Of a stretch of 64,000 nucleotides of DNA, positions 1 to 10,000 are shown one piece after another. The position numbers and the translations under genes are program-made. Source of the DNA: Rugamonas aquatica (GTDB lineage: Bacteria > Pseudomonadota > Gammaproteobacteria > Burkholderiales > Burkholderiaceae_D). The notes under the pieces are model-generated. The model saw nothing but the letters and a program-made list of their open reading frames with translations, was not told where the DNA came from and did not search any database. Location of the stretch: assembly GCF_009380215.1 (NCBI RefSeq), contig NZ_WHUG01000010.1, forward strand, positions 1 through 64,000, read 5' to 3'. Positions within the stretch are counted from its first letter, which is position 1. Each line of letters begins with the position of its first letter.

Positions 1-83
1 GGGTCAAGTCTGACATTTGGACACGGCCTCTGCCGTAAGCGCGCTTACGGCAGAGGCCGTGTCCAAATGTCAGACTTGACCCC
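1..83. repeat. 84-bp palindromic repeat, copy 1 (REP/MITE-like)
   Basis: Bases 1-82 form a perfect palindrome with its centre near 41/42, and base 83 extends the right arm, so the full element is probably 84 bp with one base outside the window. Each arm contains GTCAAGTCTGACATTTGGAC near its end, followed by a stem core that differs from copy 2 at 37706-37789. The two copies have the same length, identical outer arms and unrelated cores. That pattern suggests a non-autonomous palindromic repeat. No transposase gene lies in the window. A transcript would fold into one long hairpin and could act as a terminator or mRNA end. Confidence 0.85.
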
Positions 84-202
84 GTACTAAGAGATACAAA
101 ATAAATGGAATCGTGGAGTTACATTCAATAGACGAGAAACCACTTTAATGTTATCTTCTATCCTCAGGAAATATTGCCGCATAGCTAGATTAGCACTGCG
201 CT

Positions 203-219
203 GTGTCAGCCTCTGACAC
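203..219. promoter_or_regulatory. Short hairpin or operator in the pbpG leader
   Basis: A perfect 7-bp inverted repeat, GTGTCAG and CTGACAC with a 3-base loop, lies 34 bp upstream of the pbpG start codon. It could be a protein-binding site or an mRNA leader hairpin. No clear promoter or Shine-Dalgarno sequence was recognised in the 170 bp between the palindrome and the gene. Confidence 0.3.
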
Positions 220-252
220 CCGATACACTCCTCTCTCCCTAGAATACCTAAC

Positions 253-1125
253 ATGCTCAAGAAAATTGTCGCTGTATTGCTGAGTTCGTTTACCGTGGCT
301 GCGCTCGCGGTACCGCTCGGCTCGCAGTCGGTGCTGGTCGTCGAAGACGGCACCGGCAAAGTGCTGCTCGAAAAGAATTCCAACGTTCAAGTACCGATCG
401 CCTCGCTGACCAAGCTGATGACCGCGATGGTGGTGCTCGATTCCAAGCCGGACATGGATGCGCCCATCAGCATCGAAAAAACCGACGTGGACATGCTCAA
501 GCACAGCACCTCCCGCCTGCCGGTCGGCGCCGAACTGGCCCGCCGCGACGTGCTGCAACTGGCCTTGATGTCGTCAGACAACCGCGCCGCTGCATCGCTG
601 GCGCGCACCTTCCCGGGCGGCCCTGCCGCGTTCAAAACGGCGGTCAACGCCAAGATCAAAGCGCTGGGCCTGAGCCAGACCGTGATCGAAGAACCAACCG
701 GTTTGTCGCCGAACAACCGCTCGACCGCGACTGACCTGGTTAAAATGGCAACCGCCGCCTCGACCTACCCGGACATCCGCCGCATCACCACCGACACCAA
801 GGATGTGATCAATATCAAAGGCCGCCAGGTCGAATATCACAACACCAACCGCTTGGTCGGCGCCAAGGGTTGGGATGTCGGCCTGTCCAAAACCGGCTAC
901 ACCGAAGAGGCTGGCCGTTGCCTCATCATGCGCTTCAAGTCGGCAGGCAAAAACGCCACTCTGGTGTTGCTCAACGCCAAAGCCAACTCGGCCCGTCTGA
1001 TGGATGCGTTCAATATCCGCCGCTTCGTCGCCGGCCCGGATGGGGAACCAAAAGTCATGAAGGCTTCGGTCACCCGTCACAAAAAAGCCGCCAAGTCGGC
1101 CAAGCGCCACCGCCGCGCCGCCTGA
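253..1125 (+). CDS. pbpG: D-alanyl-D-alanine endopeptidase (PBP7-type)
   Basis: This 290-residue periplasmic serine peptidase belongs to the S11 penicillin-binding family. Relatives cleave D-alanyl peptide cross-links in peptidoglycan during wall remodelling. A signal peptide covers about residues 1-19. All three active-site motifs are visible: SLTK at 51-54 (nucleophile Ser51), SDN at 108-110 and KTG at 213-215. The C-terminus is a very basic tail (KKAAKSAKRHRRAA) that may hold the protein to membrane or wall polymers. Length fits PBP7 rather than the longer DacA/DacC carboxypeptidases. The ATG directly precedes the signal peptide, although no strong ribosome-binding site is visible. A strong terminator follows, so the gene appears monocistronic. 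Confidence 0.88.
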   Translation: MLKKIVAVLLSSFTVAALAVPLGSQSVLVVEDGTGKVLLEKNSNVQVPIASLTKLMTAMVVLDSKPDMDAPISIEKTDVDMLKHSTSRLPVGAELARRDVLQLALMSSDNRAAASLARTFPGGPAAFKTAVNAKIKALGLSQTVIEEPTGLSPNNRSTATDLVKMATAASTYPDIRRITTDTKDVINIKGRQVEYHNTNRLVGAKGWDVGLSKTGYTEEAGRCLIMRFKSAGKNATLVLLNAKANSARLMDAFNIRRFVAGPDGEPKVMKASVTRHKKAAKSAKRHRRAA

Positions 1126-1150
1126 TTTTTTCAGCGCTGCGCAGCAACAG

Positions 1151-1176
1151 CCGGACCCGAGGGTCCGGTTTTTTTT
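1151..1176 (+). terminator. Rho-independent terminator of pbpG
   Basis: A 7-bp stem, CCGGACC (1151-1157) with GGTCCGG (1162-1168), closes a 4-base loop and is followed directly by eight T residues. It begins 26 bp after the pbpG stop codon, in the right orientation to end that transcript. Confidence 0.9.
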
Positions 1177-1277
1177 GCCCCTGCAAGCCAGATTCTGGTG
1201 TTTTTAAGCCAATTTTTAGCTTGATTTAGCTATGACGATGCCTTGAGAAGACATCGTACAGAGGGAAGCGAAGGAGG

Positions 1278-3254
1278 TTAGTTGCCGAGCAGCGTACGCA
1301 GTCCGCTGGCGCGCTGGGTGCGCTGGGCGATGGCGTCGAGCAGCACCTGGCCGTTCGGCGTCAGTAACGTGAAGTAGTCGCGCGCGCGCGTGATGCCGGT
1401 GTAAATGAGCTCCCGTGCCAGCATGCCGCCGCTGTCCCGGGGCAACACCAACACCGTGTGCTGGAACTCGGAACCTTGTGATTTATGCACCGTCATCGCA
1501 AACGCGGTTTCGACGTTTCTTAGCCGTGTGGCAAGAACACTGCGCACTTTGTCACCTTCCGAGAAGTACACCCGCAAGGCTCCCGGACGCGCCGGATCCG
1601 GCAAAGTCAGGCCAATATCGCCATTGAAAACGCCGCTGCCGTAATCGTTGCGCGTCACCATCACCGGCCGGCCGACGTACCATTCGCCGCTACGGCGCAG
1701 CAAACCGGCCGTCTGCAATCTTTGTTCGATGACATCATTCAATCCAGCAACACCCCACTCGCCTTCACGCACCGCGCACAAAATCCGGAAGGTTTCGAAG
1801 CTGTTCAGTACGGATTTCACCCAGGCAAGATGTACGATCTCATCGCCTTCCGGGGCACCGGATTTGATCATTTTCAGATAAGCCTGATAGCCGCCGGGTG
1901 CCGTCGCACGACCCGCCAAAGCCAGTTGCAACAGATCGGAAGACTGCGCCGGATCGATCCAGGCGACCTTGCCATCCGTACCGTCACGCAATACTTGTAG
2001 CGATGCAGCAGCATTTCCAGCATTCACAGCCAGCGCCAGCGCGCCGATCGGGCCACCGAAACGACGACTTTCGCGCAGCATGACGGTCTGCTGGGCGATG
2101 GGTCCGCCGTTGCCGGCGTAGCTTTCCGGAATCTGCTGGCCGGTGCTGGATTGCACATACGACAAGGTTTCCGACTCGTAGCCGCCCGCCTCGGCGTTGT
2201 GGCACAGGTCGCCCAACACGGCGCCCGCCTCCACCGAAGCCAGTTGATCCTTATCACCAAGCAAGATCAGCGTAGCCGTACTCGGCAAGGCGGCGAGCAG
2301 CGCGGACATCATTTCCAGGTGGATCATTGATGCCTCATCAACAATCAACACATCGACCTCCAGCTGATTGCCGGCATTGTGCTGGAAGGCACGCGTGCCA
2401 GGACGCGCGCCAAGCAGGCTGTGCAGCGTGCGCGCCGCGCCCATGCGGGCGGCCAGTTCGTGCAGCGGCAACGCCGCGCCGACTTTTTCCGCCAGATCGT
2501 CGAGCGCCGAATCAATCGATTGCTTGAGTCGGGCCGCCGCCTTGCCGGTCGGCGCGGCCAGCGCCACGCGCAAGCCGGACTGGCGCGCGCCGGCGGTGGC
2601 GAACAGCAAAGCCAGCAATCGTGCCACCGTGTAAGTCTTGCCGGTGCCGGGGCCGCCGGTGATGATGCCGAGCTTGCCGCGCATGGCGACCGCGCAGGCG
2701 ATCTTTTGCCAATCGGTGCCGCCGCCGCGCGCGGCATGCGGGAACAGCACATCGAGCCAATGCCGCACATCGGCTGTGCTGGCGTCCTCGTCGGACGCGA
2801 TCACCCCGCCCAGCGCACGGCCGCGCACGGCTTCGGCGACCAAAGTTTCATCGCGCCAATAGCGCCGCAGATAGAGCCGCTCGCCGTCCAAGACCAGCGG
2901 CTGCTGGAAATCCAGGTCGCCCACCGGCCAGACCTGGTCGCAGCCCGCCAGCAGCGCCCGCCAGGCAGAGGCGTTCTTCGGCCAGACGCCGGCGGCGGCA
3001 CGCAGCGCGCGCCATTCCTCGCCGGTCCAGCCCAGTTGGCCGGACGGATCGTCGGCCAGCTCATCGAGCATCAAACAGCTGTGGCCGCGCCCTTCAAGTT
3101 CGGACAACAGCACGCAAGCCACCATCAATTGCGGCGAACTGGCGCCAACCGAGGCGATAAAGCGCGCAAACGCACCGCTCAGGCGGCGCAGCTGGCCGTT
3201 TTCGGTCAAGGCATCGACCTGCTCGAACAGGGCTGCGGACGTTTCAATACTCAT
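1278..3254 (-). CDS. recD: Exodeoxyribonuclease V subunit alpha (RecD)
   Basis: RecD is the 5'-3' SF1B helicase subunit of RecBCD, which processes double-strand breaks for recombination. The 658-residue protein has a Walker A motif (GGPGTGKT, about residues 199-206), a DEAS Walker B sequence, and a C-terminal helicase segment ending in TVHKSQGSEF and YTGITRARDY, typical of RecD. Length is normal for the family. It is the last gene of the recC-recB-recD order on the minus strand, and its ATG lies inside the end of recB with an 11-bp overlap, which suggests translational coupling. No terminator is evident just downstream; only a weak hairpin without a T-run lies near 1233-1257. Confidence 0.93.
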   Translation of the reverse strand: MSIETSAALFEQVDALTENGQLRRLSGAFARFIASVGASSPQLMVACVLLSELEGRGHSCLMLDELADDPSGQLGWTGEEWRALRAAAGVWPKNASAWRALLAGCDQVWPVGDLDFQQPLVLDGERLYLRRYWRDETLVAEAVRGRALGGVIASDEDASTADVRHWLDVLFPHAARGGGTDWQKIACAVAMRGKLGIITGGPGTGKTYTVARLLALLFATAGARQSGLRVALAAPTGKAAARLKQSIDSALDDLAEKVGAALPLHELAARMGAARTLHSLLGARPGTRAFQHNAGNQLEVDVLIVDEASMIHLEMMSALLAALPSTATLILLGDKDQLASVEAGAVLGDLCHNAEAGGYESETLSYVQSSTGQQIPESYAGNGGPIAQQTVMLRESRRFGGPIGALALAVNAGNAAASLQVLRDGTDGKVAWIDPAQSSDLLQLALAGRATAPGGYQAYLKMIKSGAPEGDEIVHLAWVKSVLNSFETFRILCAVREGEWGVAGLNDVIEQRLQTAGLLRRSGEWYVGRPVMVTRNDYGSGVFNGDIGLTLPDPARPGALRVYFSEGDKVRSVLATRLRNVETAFAMTVHKSQGSEFQHTVLVLPRDSGGMLARELIYTGITRARDYFTLLTPNGQVLLDAIAQRTQRASGLRTLLGN

Positions 3255-6200
3255 GCGGTGCCTCTGCTTGTGCTACGCCGGACTCATCCAGCAACCGGTC
3301 CAGCCCGTCCAGCAGCTCGGGATCGGGTTCTATCAGGTAACAACCGCGCGTTTGCGGATTCGCAATACCGCGCAGGAACAGGAAAATCGCGCCGCCCAGG
3401 TGCTCGGCCGGATCGTACTGCTCGCCCAGGCGGCTTTGCAGCAAGCGATGCAACGCCAGCATGTAGATCGCGCCCTGGATGTCGTAGCGGTGCTCGGCCA
3501 TGGCCGCCACCAACGCCGGCTGGTGATAGGCCGCGTCGCCCGCGCCCAGCGCGTTCGATTTGTAGTCCAGCACCCAGAACCGGCCCTCGTGCTCGAACAC
3601 CAGGTCGGCGAAGCCTTTCAGCATGCCGTGCAGCTGGCGTTCCGGCAACGCAGGCCGCGCCGCGCCGCCCAGCAGGAAGCGCGCGCAGAGGGCATCCAGC
3701 GCGCCGGTGCTCAGGCGCTCGCTCGGGAACCAGAACTCCATCTCCGGCAGCGGCGAAGCGATAGCGCTCAGTGGCGCATCCAGATACGGCAAGGTGGTGC
3801 CGGCGATCTCGCGCAGCCACGCCAGCGTGTCCTCCAGGCGATTGCCCCAGCCGGCGCGCTCCACCCGCCGCGTCAGCCGCGATTCGAAGTGCTCGTGATC
3901 GACGACGGCAAAGCCCTCCTGCCCCATCCACTCCAGCTGCTCGTGCAGGAAGTTACCCGGCACCGAGCCGCGCGGGAAACGATGCCACGGCGCGTCTTCC
4001 ACGCGTGTCGGCAGCGCGAGCGTCGGCATGCCGGCTCCTTCCAGCAGGTTTTCCTGCAGACCGTCGCGCGGCACAGGCAAGGCGGGACCACCACTGCCGA
4101 TGGTGCCGGTCGGCCCGGTGCGCCGCGCCAGCGAGCTGAAACTGCCCACCGACCAATCGCGTTCGAAACGGCCCGCATAATGCTGGGGCTCCAGCAACGG
4201 CGGGCGATCTTCGATGCGGCTCAGGCGCGTGAGCTGCTGCATCGCCATGTCCAGCGTCTCGATGCTGATGCCGTCGCAGCCTTTGCACGCATGCTCCCAG
4301 CGCTCCATCATCAAGTCCGACGGCAGCGCTTCGCCGCCGGTCAGCAGATAGCCGAGCGCCGATTCATGCAGCGTATTGTCGCCCGCCTTGCGCGCGGCCA
4401 GCGCCGTCACGCCCAGCCACAGGAAGTGGCGCGCACGGGTCAGCGCCACGTACAGCAGACGCAGGTCTTCCTGCAGCCGCGCGCGTTCCACCAGTTCCAT
4501 CGCGGTGTCGGTCAGCGCCATGTCGATCTGGCGCACGCCGTCTTCGTCGCTGAATTCGAAGAAGCTGCGGTTGCGGCGCTCCACCTTGCGCGCCGTGACG
4601 GCAAACGGCAGGTACACCAGCGGATACTCCAGGCCTTTCGATTTGTGGACGGTGACGACCTTCACCAGTTCCGCATCGCTTTCCAAACGCAGCACGCGTT
4701 CATCGCCAGCGCCCTCGCCTCCTTCGATCTGCTCGGCGAGCCAGCGTATCAAGGCCTGTTCGCCGTCCAGCTGACGGCTGGCCGATTGCAGCAGTTCCGC
4801 CAGATGCAGCAGATTGGTCAGGCGCCGTTCGCCGCCCGGCTGCTGCAGCAAGGCCGCCGGCAGTTTCAGTTCGTGGATGAAGCGGCGCAGCATGGCCAGC
4901 ACGCCCTGCCTCTGCCACACGATGTGCAGCGCCTTCAGTTGTTCGACGCGCTCCTCCCACGCCAGTTCGTCCGACGACAGCAGCGCCAGTTCCGCCAGCG
5001 GCAGGCCGGTGGTGCGGGTGGCGAAGGCGGCGCGCGCCAGCGCACCGTCCAGCGGACTGGCGACGGCCGACAGCCAGCGCAGCACATCGGCTGCTTCCTC
5101 GCTGTCGGTGACGGAATCCTTGTCCGACAAATAGACGCTGGCCACCTGGCGCCGTTGCAGCGCGCGGCGAATGGCGGCGGCTTCCTTGCGGTCGCGTACC
5201 AGCACGGCGATGTCGGCCGGTTGCAAGCGCACGAAACCTTTCGGGCCGTCGAAGCCCGCACGCTCGTCGTTGAGCTGCGCGACGATATGCTCGGCGCAGT
5301 GCCAGGCGAAGAATTCGCGGTAGCTGTCCGCCTTCAGATCCTGCGCGGCGCTGCATGCGATGACCAGCGCCGGCACGTCGCCCGCCGCGTTGACCATGCG
5401 TTCATTGCGTCCCTTGGCGCCTACCGCCTCGAACGGCAGCGGGTTCTCGCGTGTGCCGGGGTCGCGGAAGCGGAAGGCGCCGCGTCCGAAGCCGCCTTGC
5501 GCAGGCTCGCCCTCCGCGTACATGAACAGGTGATTGACGGCGTCCACCACCGGCTTGGTCGAGCGGTAGTTGGTGCCCAGCTGGTAGTGGCGGCCGGTGG
5601 TCGCCTTGCGCGCAGACAGGTAGCTGTGGATGTCGGCGCCACGGAAGCCGTAAATCGATTGTTTGGGATCGCCGATCAGGAACAGGCCCGTCTCGGGGTC
5701 GTTGTCTGCCACGCGGTACAGCAGGTTGAAGATCTGGTACTGGTTGGGCGCCGTGTCCTGGAACTCGTCGACCATCGCCACCGGATACTGGTCGGTGATG
5801 CGCTTGCGCAGCGCAGCGGCGTTCTCGCCTTGCAGCGCTGCGTTCAGGCGGTCCAGCATGTCGGCGAAGCCGAACTGGCGGCTGCGTTTTTTCAGCTCGT
5901 CCATGCGGTTGGCGACGGCGCCGGCTGCGTGGCGGTACAGCGCGTGCGACAGGGGTTCGATGTCCTCCAGCGCTTTCTTCAGCGGTTCTATGGTGTCGAA
6001 GTCGTCGGGGATCGTGGCGGTATAGCCTTTCGCGTAAGCGTCTTCAAGGCCGTACGGCGTCAGGCGCTTCCAGGCGGTGTCCGAGATGTCGGGCATGACC
6101 ATGCTGGCGTCTTGCGCCCAGGCGCGCAGGCCGTTGAACCACGCCACCAACGAATCAGCGCGCATCTTGTTCCCGTTGAAGCACTTGGGCGAGAGCTCGC

Positions 6201-7005
6201 GTTCCTTGGCGATCCATTGTTCCATGCGGTTGGCGCGATCGACCCAGCCGGCCTTCAGGCCTGTCAGTTGCACCTGCTGCTCGCGCTGGACGGCGGCGAT
6301 CAGCTCGGCCAGCGATCCGGCGCCGGGCGCGCTGCCGTCGCCGATGATGTCGGCGCGTTTGACCAGCTCCCGTATGGACTTCTTTAACGCGCCCACGTCA
6401 CCCCAACACGACAGCAGCGCTTCCAGCGACACGGCGTTGAGCGGATAGACCTGCTGACGCCAGTAATCATGCGCGGCGTCTTCGAACAGTGCCTGCTCGT
6501 CGCTGACCAGTTCCTCGTCGAACAGGCTGCCGCTGTCGAACGCGTGCTCGCGCAGCATGCGCTGGCACCAGGCGTCGATGGTGAAGATCGCCGCTTCGTC
6601 CATCGTCTCCGCCGCCAGCATCAGGCGGTGCGCGGCCTGCTGCTGCTCGCTGTGGCCCGGATAAGATTCGAGGATGGCGTCCAGATAATCGTCGCGCTGC
6701 ACGCCGCTGCCTGCGCCCAGCCCCATCGCCGAATAGCCGCGGAAGTAAGCAGCCGCCTCCACCAGCCGTTCGCGCACGCGGTTCGACAGCTCGCGCGTGG
6801 CGGCGCGGGTGAAGGTCATCACCAGGATATCGGCCGGCAGCAAGGGGCGGCGGTAAGCGTTGTCTTCGCCGTGGCCCAGCACCAGCCGTACGTACAGCGC
6901 GGCGATGGTCCAGGTCTTGCCGGTGCCGGCGCTGGCCTCGATCAGGCGCGAGCCGTGCAGCGGAAAGCTCAGCGGATCGAGCGAATTGGCGGCGTTCGTG
7001 TTCAT
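3244..7005 (-). CDS. recB: Exodeoxyribonuclease V subunit beta (RecB)
   Basis: RecB is the 3'-5' helicase and the only nuclease of RecBCD. The reading frame is open far upstream, but the start chosen here is the ATG at 7005 (MNTNAANSLD), which shares an ATGA overlap with the recC stop and gives 1253 residues, close to the family length. Visible motifs are Walker A (SAGTGKT, about residues 25-31), Walker B (VDEFQDT, about 411-417), the helicase VI region (VALTRARH), and a C-terminal nuclease motif DYKSN near residue 1148. The catalytic nuclease signature therefore looks intact. Overlaps with recC and recD indicate one co-translated operon. Confidence 0.94.
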   Translation of the reverse strand: MNTNAANSLDPLSFPLHGSRLIEASAGTGKTWTIAALYVRLVLGHGEDNAYRRPLLPADILVMTFTRAATRELSNRVRERLVEAAAYFRGYSAMGLGAGSGVQRDDYLDAILESYPGHSEQQQAAHRLMLAAETMDEAAIFTIDAWCQRMLREHAFDSGSLFDEELVSDEQALFEDAAHDYWRQQVYPLNAVSLEALLSCWGDVGALKKSIRELVKRADIIGDGSAPGAGSLAELIAAVQREQQVQLTGLKAGWVDRANRMEQWIAKERELSPKCFNGNKMRADSLVAWFNGLRAWAQDASMVMPDISDTAWKRLTPYGLEDAYAKGYTATIPDDFDTIEPLKKALEDIEPLSHALYRHAAGAVANRMDELKKRSRQFGFADMLDRLNAALQGENAAALRKRITDQYPVAMVDEFQDTAPNQYQIFNLLYRVADNDPETGLFLIGDPKQSIYGFRGADIHSYLSARKATTGRHYQLGTNYRSTKPVVDAVNHLFMYAEGEPAQGGFGRGAFRFRDPGTRENPLPFEAVGAKGRNERMVNAAGDVPALVIACSAAQDLKADSYREFFAWHCAEHIVAQLNDERAGFDGPKGFVRLQPADIAVLVRDRKEAAAIRRALQRRQVASVYLSDKDSVTDSEEAADVLRWLSAVASPLDGALARAAFATRTTGLPLAELALLSSDELAWEERVEQLKALHIVWQRQGVLAMLRRFIHELKLPAALLQQPGGERRLTNLLHLAELLQSASRQLDGEQALIRWLAEQIEGGEGAGDERVLRLESDAELVKVVTVHKSKGLEYPLVYLPFAVTARKVERRNRSFFEFSDEDGVRQIDMALTDTAMELVERARLQEDLRLLYVALTRARHFLWLGVTALAARKAGDNTLHESALGYLLTGGEALPSDLMMERWEHACKGCDGISIETLDMAMQQLTRLSRIEDRPPLLEPQHYAGRFERDWSVGSFSSLARRTGPTGTIGSGGPALPVPRDGLQENLLEGAGMPTLALPTRVEDAPWHRFPRGSVPGNFLHEQLEWMGQEGFAVVDHEHFESRLTRRVERAGWGNRLEDTLAWLREIAGTTLPYLDAPLSAIASPLPEMEFWFPSERLSTGALDALCARFLLGGAARPALPERQLHGMLKGFADLVFEHEGRFWVLDYKSNALGAGDAAYHQPALVAAMAEHRYDIQGAIYMLALHRLLQSRLGEQYDPAEHLGGAIFLFLRGIANPQTRGCYLIEPDPELLDGLDRLLDESGVAQAEAPHEY

Positions 7006-10000
7006 GCTGTGTCCTCGCCGTCGATGGTGTCTATCGTGATGCAGTGTTCCAGCCAGTCCGCCAGCGGGCCATACAGCGCCTGCGACACATCGGCAAAATC
7101 CGGCTCGGCGCTCAGCGCCGCAAAGTCCGGCCACAGACGGGCCAGACACAGATCGTCGTTCTCGCCGGAGACTTCGAAGCCGCCGTTGTACACGGCGCCC
7201 GGATCGCCGCCCTGGGCCAGCGCCAGCGCGGTTTTGCAGGCCGTCGGCAGCGGACGGTTCATGCCGTCGCGCCACAGGCAGACCAGTTCCCGCAAGGCTT
7301 CCTGCGCCTCGGCCTGCGCCAGCGGCTTCATGCTGACGATGGCGTCGCGCGCCACCAGAAAGCCAGCGACCGGCATGCCGACCGCCGCCACCGCCAGTTG
7401 GCGCAGCCACATGGCGATCAATTTGTCGCCACGCGGCTTGCCCTGCTTGTCCGTCACCTTGGACGACATCTGCGCCAGCCACACGGTCTCGCTGCCGTTG
7501 CTGCGCAGCTGGTCGATCCAGTCGTCGATCTGCACGCCGGCCAGCTGGAGATTCAGCGCTACCTTGGACGCCGACTGCGGATAGCCTTCTCGCAACGTCA
7601 GCCAGGCGCAGCGCACCGGCACCAGTGCCTGCACCAGTTGGTGCTGATACTGCTGGCCGATCAAGCCTATCGGCAGATCGCCTTTCCGCGCCAGGCGTTC
7701 GGCGCTTTCGGTCATCTTGTCGGAGACCTGATGGAGTTCTTCCACCTCGGCGCCGTCCTCCAGCATCCTGTCTTCGAGCAGATAGCGTTCCAACGCGTTG
7801 AGCGAAAACGGTTCCTCGTCCTCGCCCACCAGCGCGGCGTCGCCGAACATCACGCCGAGGCGTTGGCGGAAGAAGAAACGTACCGGCTGGCGCATGAAAT
7901 TGGTCAGCGTCGACAGCTTGAGGCGGTACTTGTCGTCGATTTCGTATGGCGGCAGTTCGGTGGCGGCGGCATCGCCGGCTTCCTCGCCATGCGCCTCGCG
8001 CCATTCGCGTGCATAGGTCAGCAGGCCGCCGTCTTCGAAATAGCGGCGGCTGAACGGTTGCAAGGCGTGCTCCGTGGTGCGCGCATGGGGATCCAGCTGC
8101 CAGCCATTGACCAGGTAATCGCGCAACTGCGACACCAGCACCGACGGCGGCTGCTCACTGTTGTCGCGCACATTGCGTCCGACCCAGCTGATATACAGCT
8201 TGTCGCGCGCGGCCAGCAACGCTTCCAGCATCAGGTAGCGGTCGTCATCGCGGCGCGAACGGTCGCCGGGACGCGCCATGCCCGGCTGCGCCAGCAAGTC
8301 GAAGTCGGCCTTGGGCGCGCGGCGCGGGAAGTCGCCGTCGTTCATGCCCAGCAGGCAGACCACGCGGAACGGCACTGCGCGCATCGGCATCAGCGTACAG
8401 AAGGTCACGCCGCCGGAGACGAATTGGTGGTTCAGCGTCGGCTCATCCAGAAGTCCGAGCCAGGCCTCGCGCAGCACGGCCAGCGGCACGGCCTCGTCAT
8501 ACTGCGCGCCTTCGCAGGTTTCCAGCCAGTTGTTGAGCGCATCGTCCAGCTGCGCCAGCGTCAGTCGATCCCCCTCCTCGCCCGCCTTGAAGAAGGCCGC
8601 CAGCAGCGCGCGCGCCTGCACGCCCCATTCGGCCGGCGAGCGCGATTGCGCCAGCACCTCGCGCCAGTGCAGCAACGCTTCGACCAGCTGCGCCAGCGAT
8701 CCGGCCAGCGCCGCATCCAGCCCGCCCACTTCACCGTACGCCTCGATGCCGGCAAAGGCCGCATCCTCGCCGCTGGCGTAGCCCAACAACATGCGGCGCA
8801 CGCCGAACAGCCAGGAATTCTGCTCGCCCGCCGCGCCCAGGCCGAGACCTGCGCGGTGCTCGGTGTCCAGCCCCCAGCGCACGCCGGCGCCTTCGATCCA
8901 CAGGCCCAGCGTCGGCAGGTCGTCCTCGCCCAGGCCGAAACGCGCGGCCAGCGCCGGCACGTCGAGCAGGTCGCGCACCTCGCTCTGGCGGCAGCGCTGC
9001 TGCGGCAATCGCAGCAGCCACTCCAGCGCCACCAGCAGCGGATTGACGCTGCGGTCGTTGACGTCGCCGATTTCAAACGGAATGTAGCGCGGGTCGCTGC
9101 GGCGGTGCTGCGCGAACACGGCGTGGATGGCGGCCGTGAAGGTGTCGATGTCCGGCACCATCACCACCACGTCGCGCGGACGCAGGCCGCTGCCATCGGC
9201 GAACATCGCCAGCAGCTGGTCGTGCAGCACTTCCACCTCGCGCTGCACGCTGTGGGTGATGTGGAATTCGATGGAACGGTCGTCGTTCGGCGGCGCTATC
9301 TGCGGATGCTCGGACAGCGGCAGCAGGTCGCGGATGGCAGCCTGCACTTGCGACAGCAGCGTATCGCCCTCGCCGTCGCTGAACAGGTCGATGCGCAGCG
9401 GCGCCATGTCCCCGCCGTCGCTGGCGGCGGCTGCGGCGGCCGAGGCCTCGTCGAATTCGTCCAGCATGCGAATGAAGTCCCGGCCCTGCCGCCCCCAGCT
9501 GGCCAGCAGCGGGTGGCTGTGCGCGTGCAGCTCCTCCAGCGGTATCGCACCCAGATCCTGGCCGTTGCGCAGCTGCTGGCGGCGGTGCGCGGAGCGCAGC
9601 AGGTCGCGGCCTTCGATGATGTCGCCCCAATAAAACTGGCAGGGATTGGGCACGGCCAGCAGCACCTGCGTGTAGCGCGACAGCGACGCCAGCGCCTGCA
9701 GGCTTTGATACGGCAGCGCGGAAACGCCGAAGATGACGATGCGGCGCGGCAGTCGGCCCAGCGGCTGCTCGCCGGCGGCGCAGACGCGCACGAATTCGGT
9801 GTGGACGGTGGCGCGACCCAGCTCCCGCTCGTGCGGCTCGACGTCGGCGATCACCGCGCGCCACAACTGGCCCTGCCAGCGCTGGTCTTCGGGCAGCGGC
9901 TGCACTTCGCTGCGGGCGTTGCGCAGCTGGTCGCGGCCTTGCGCCCAATCGTCCAGCCAATCGGCGCGATAAACCTGGTATTGATCGAACAAGTCGGCCA

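Noticed and set aside
3244-8004. RecB extended to 1586 residues by an upstream open frame
   Set aside because: The extra 333 residues overlap recC and are low-complexity Arg/Ala/Gly. The ATG at 7005 overlaps the recC stop and gives the normal RecB N-terminus.
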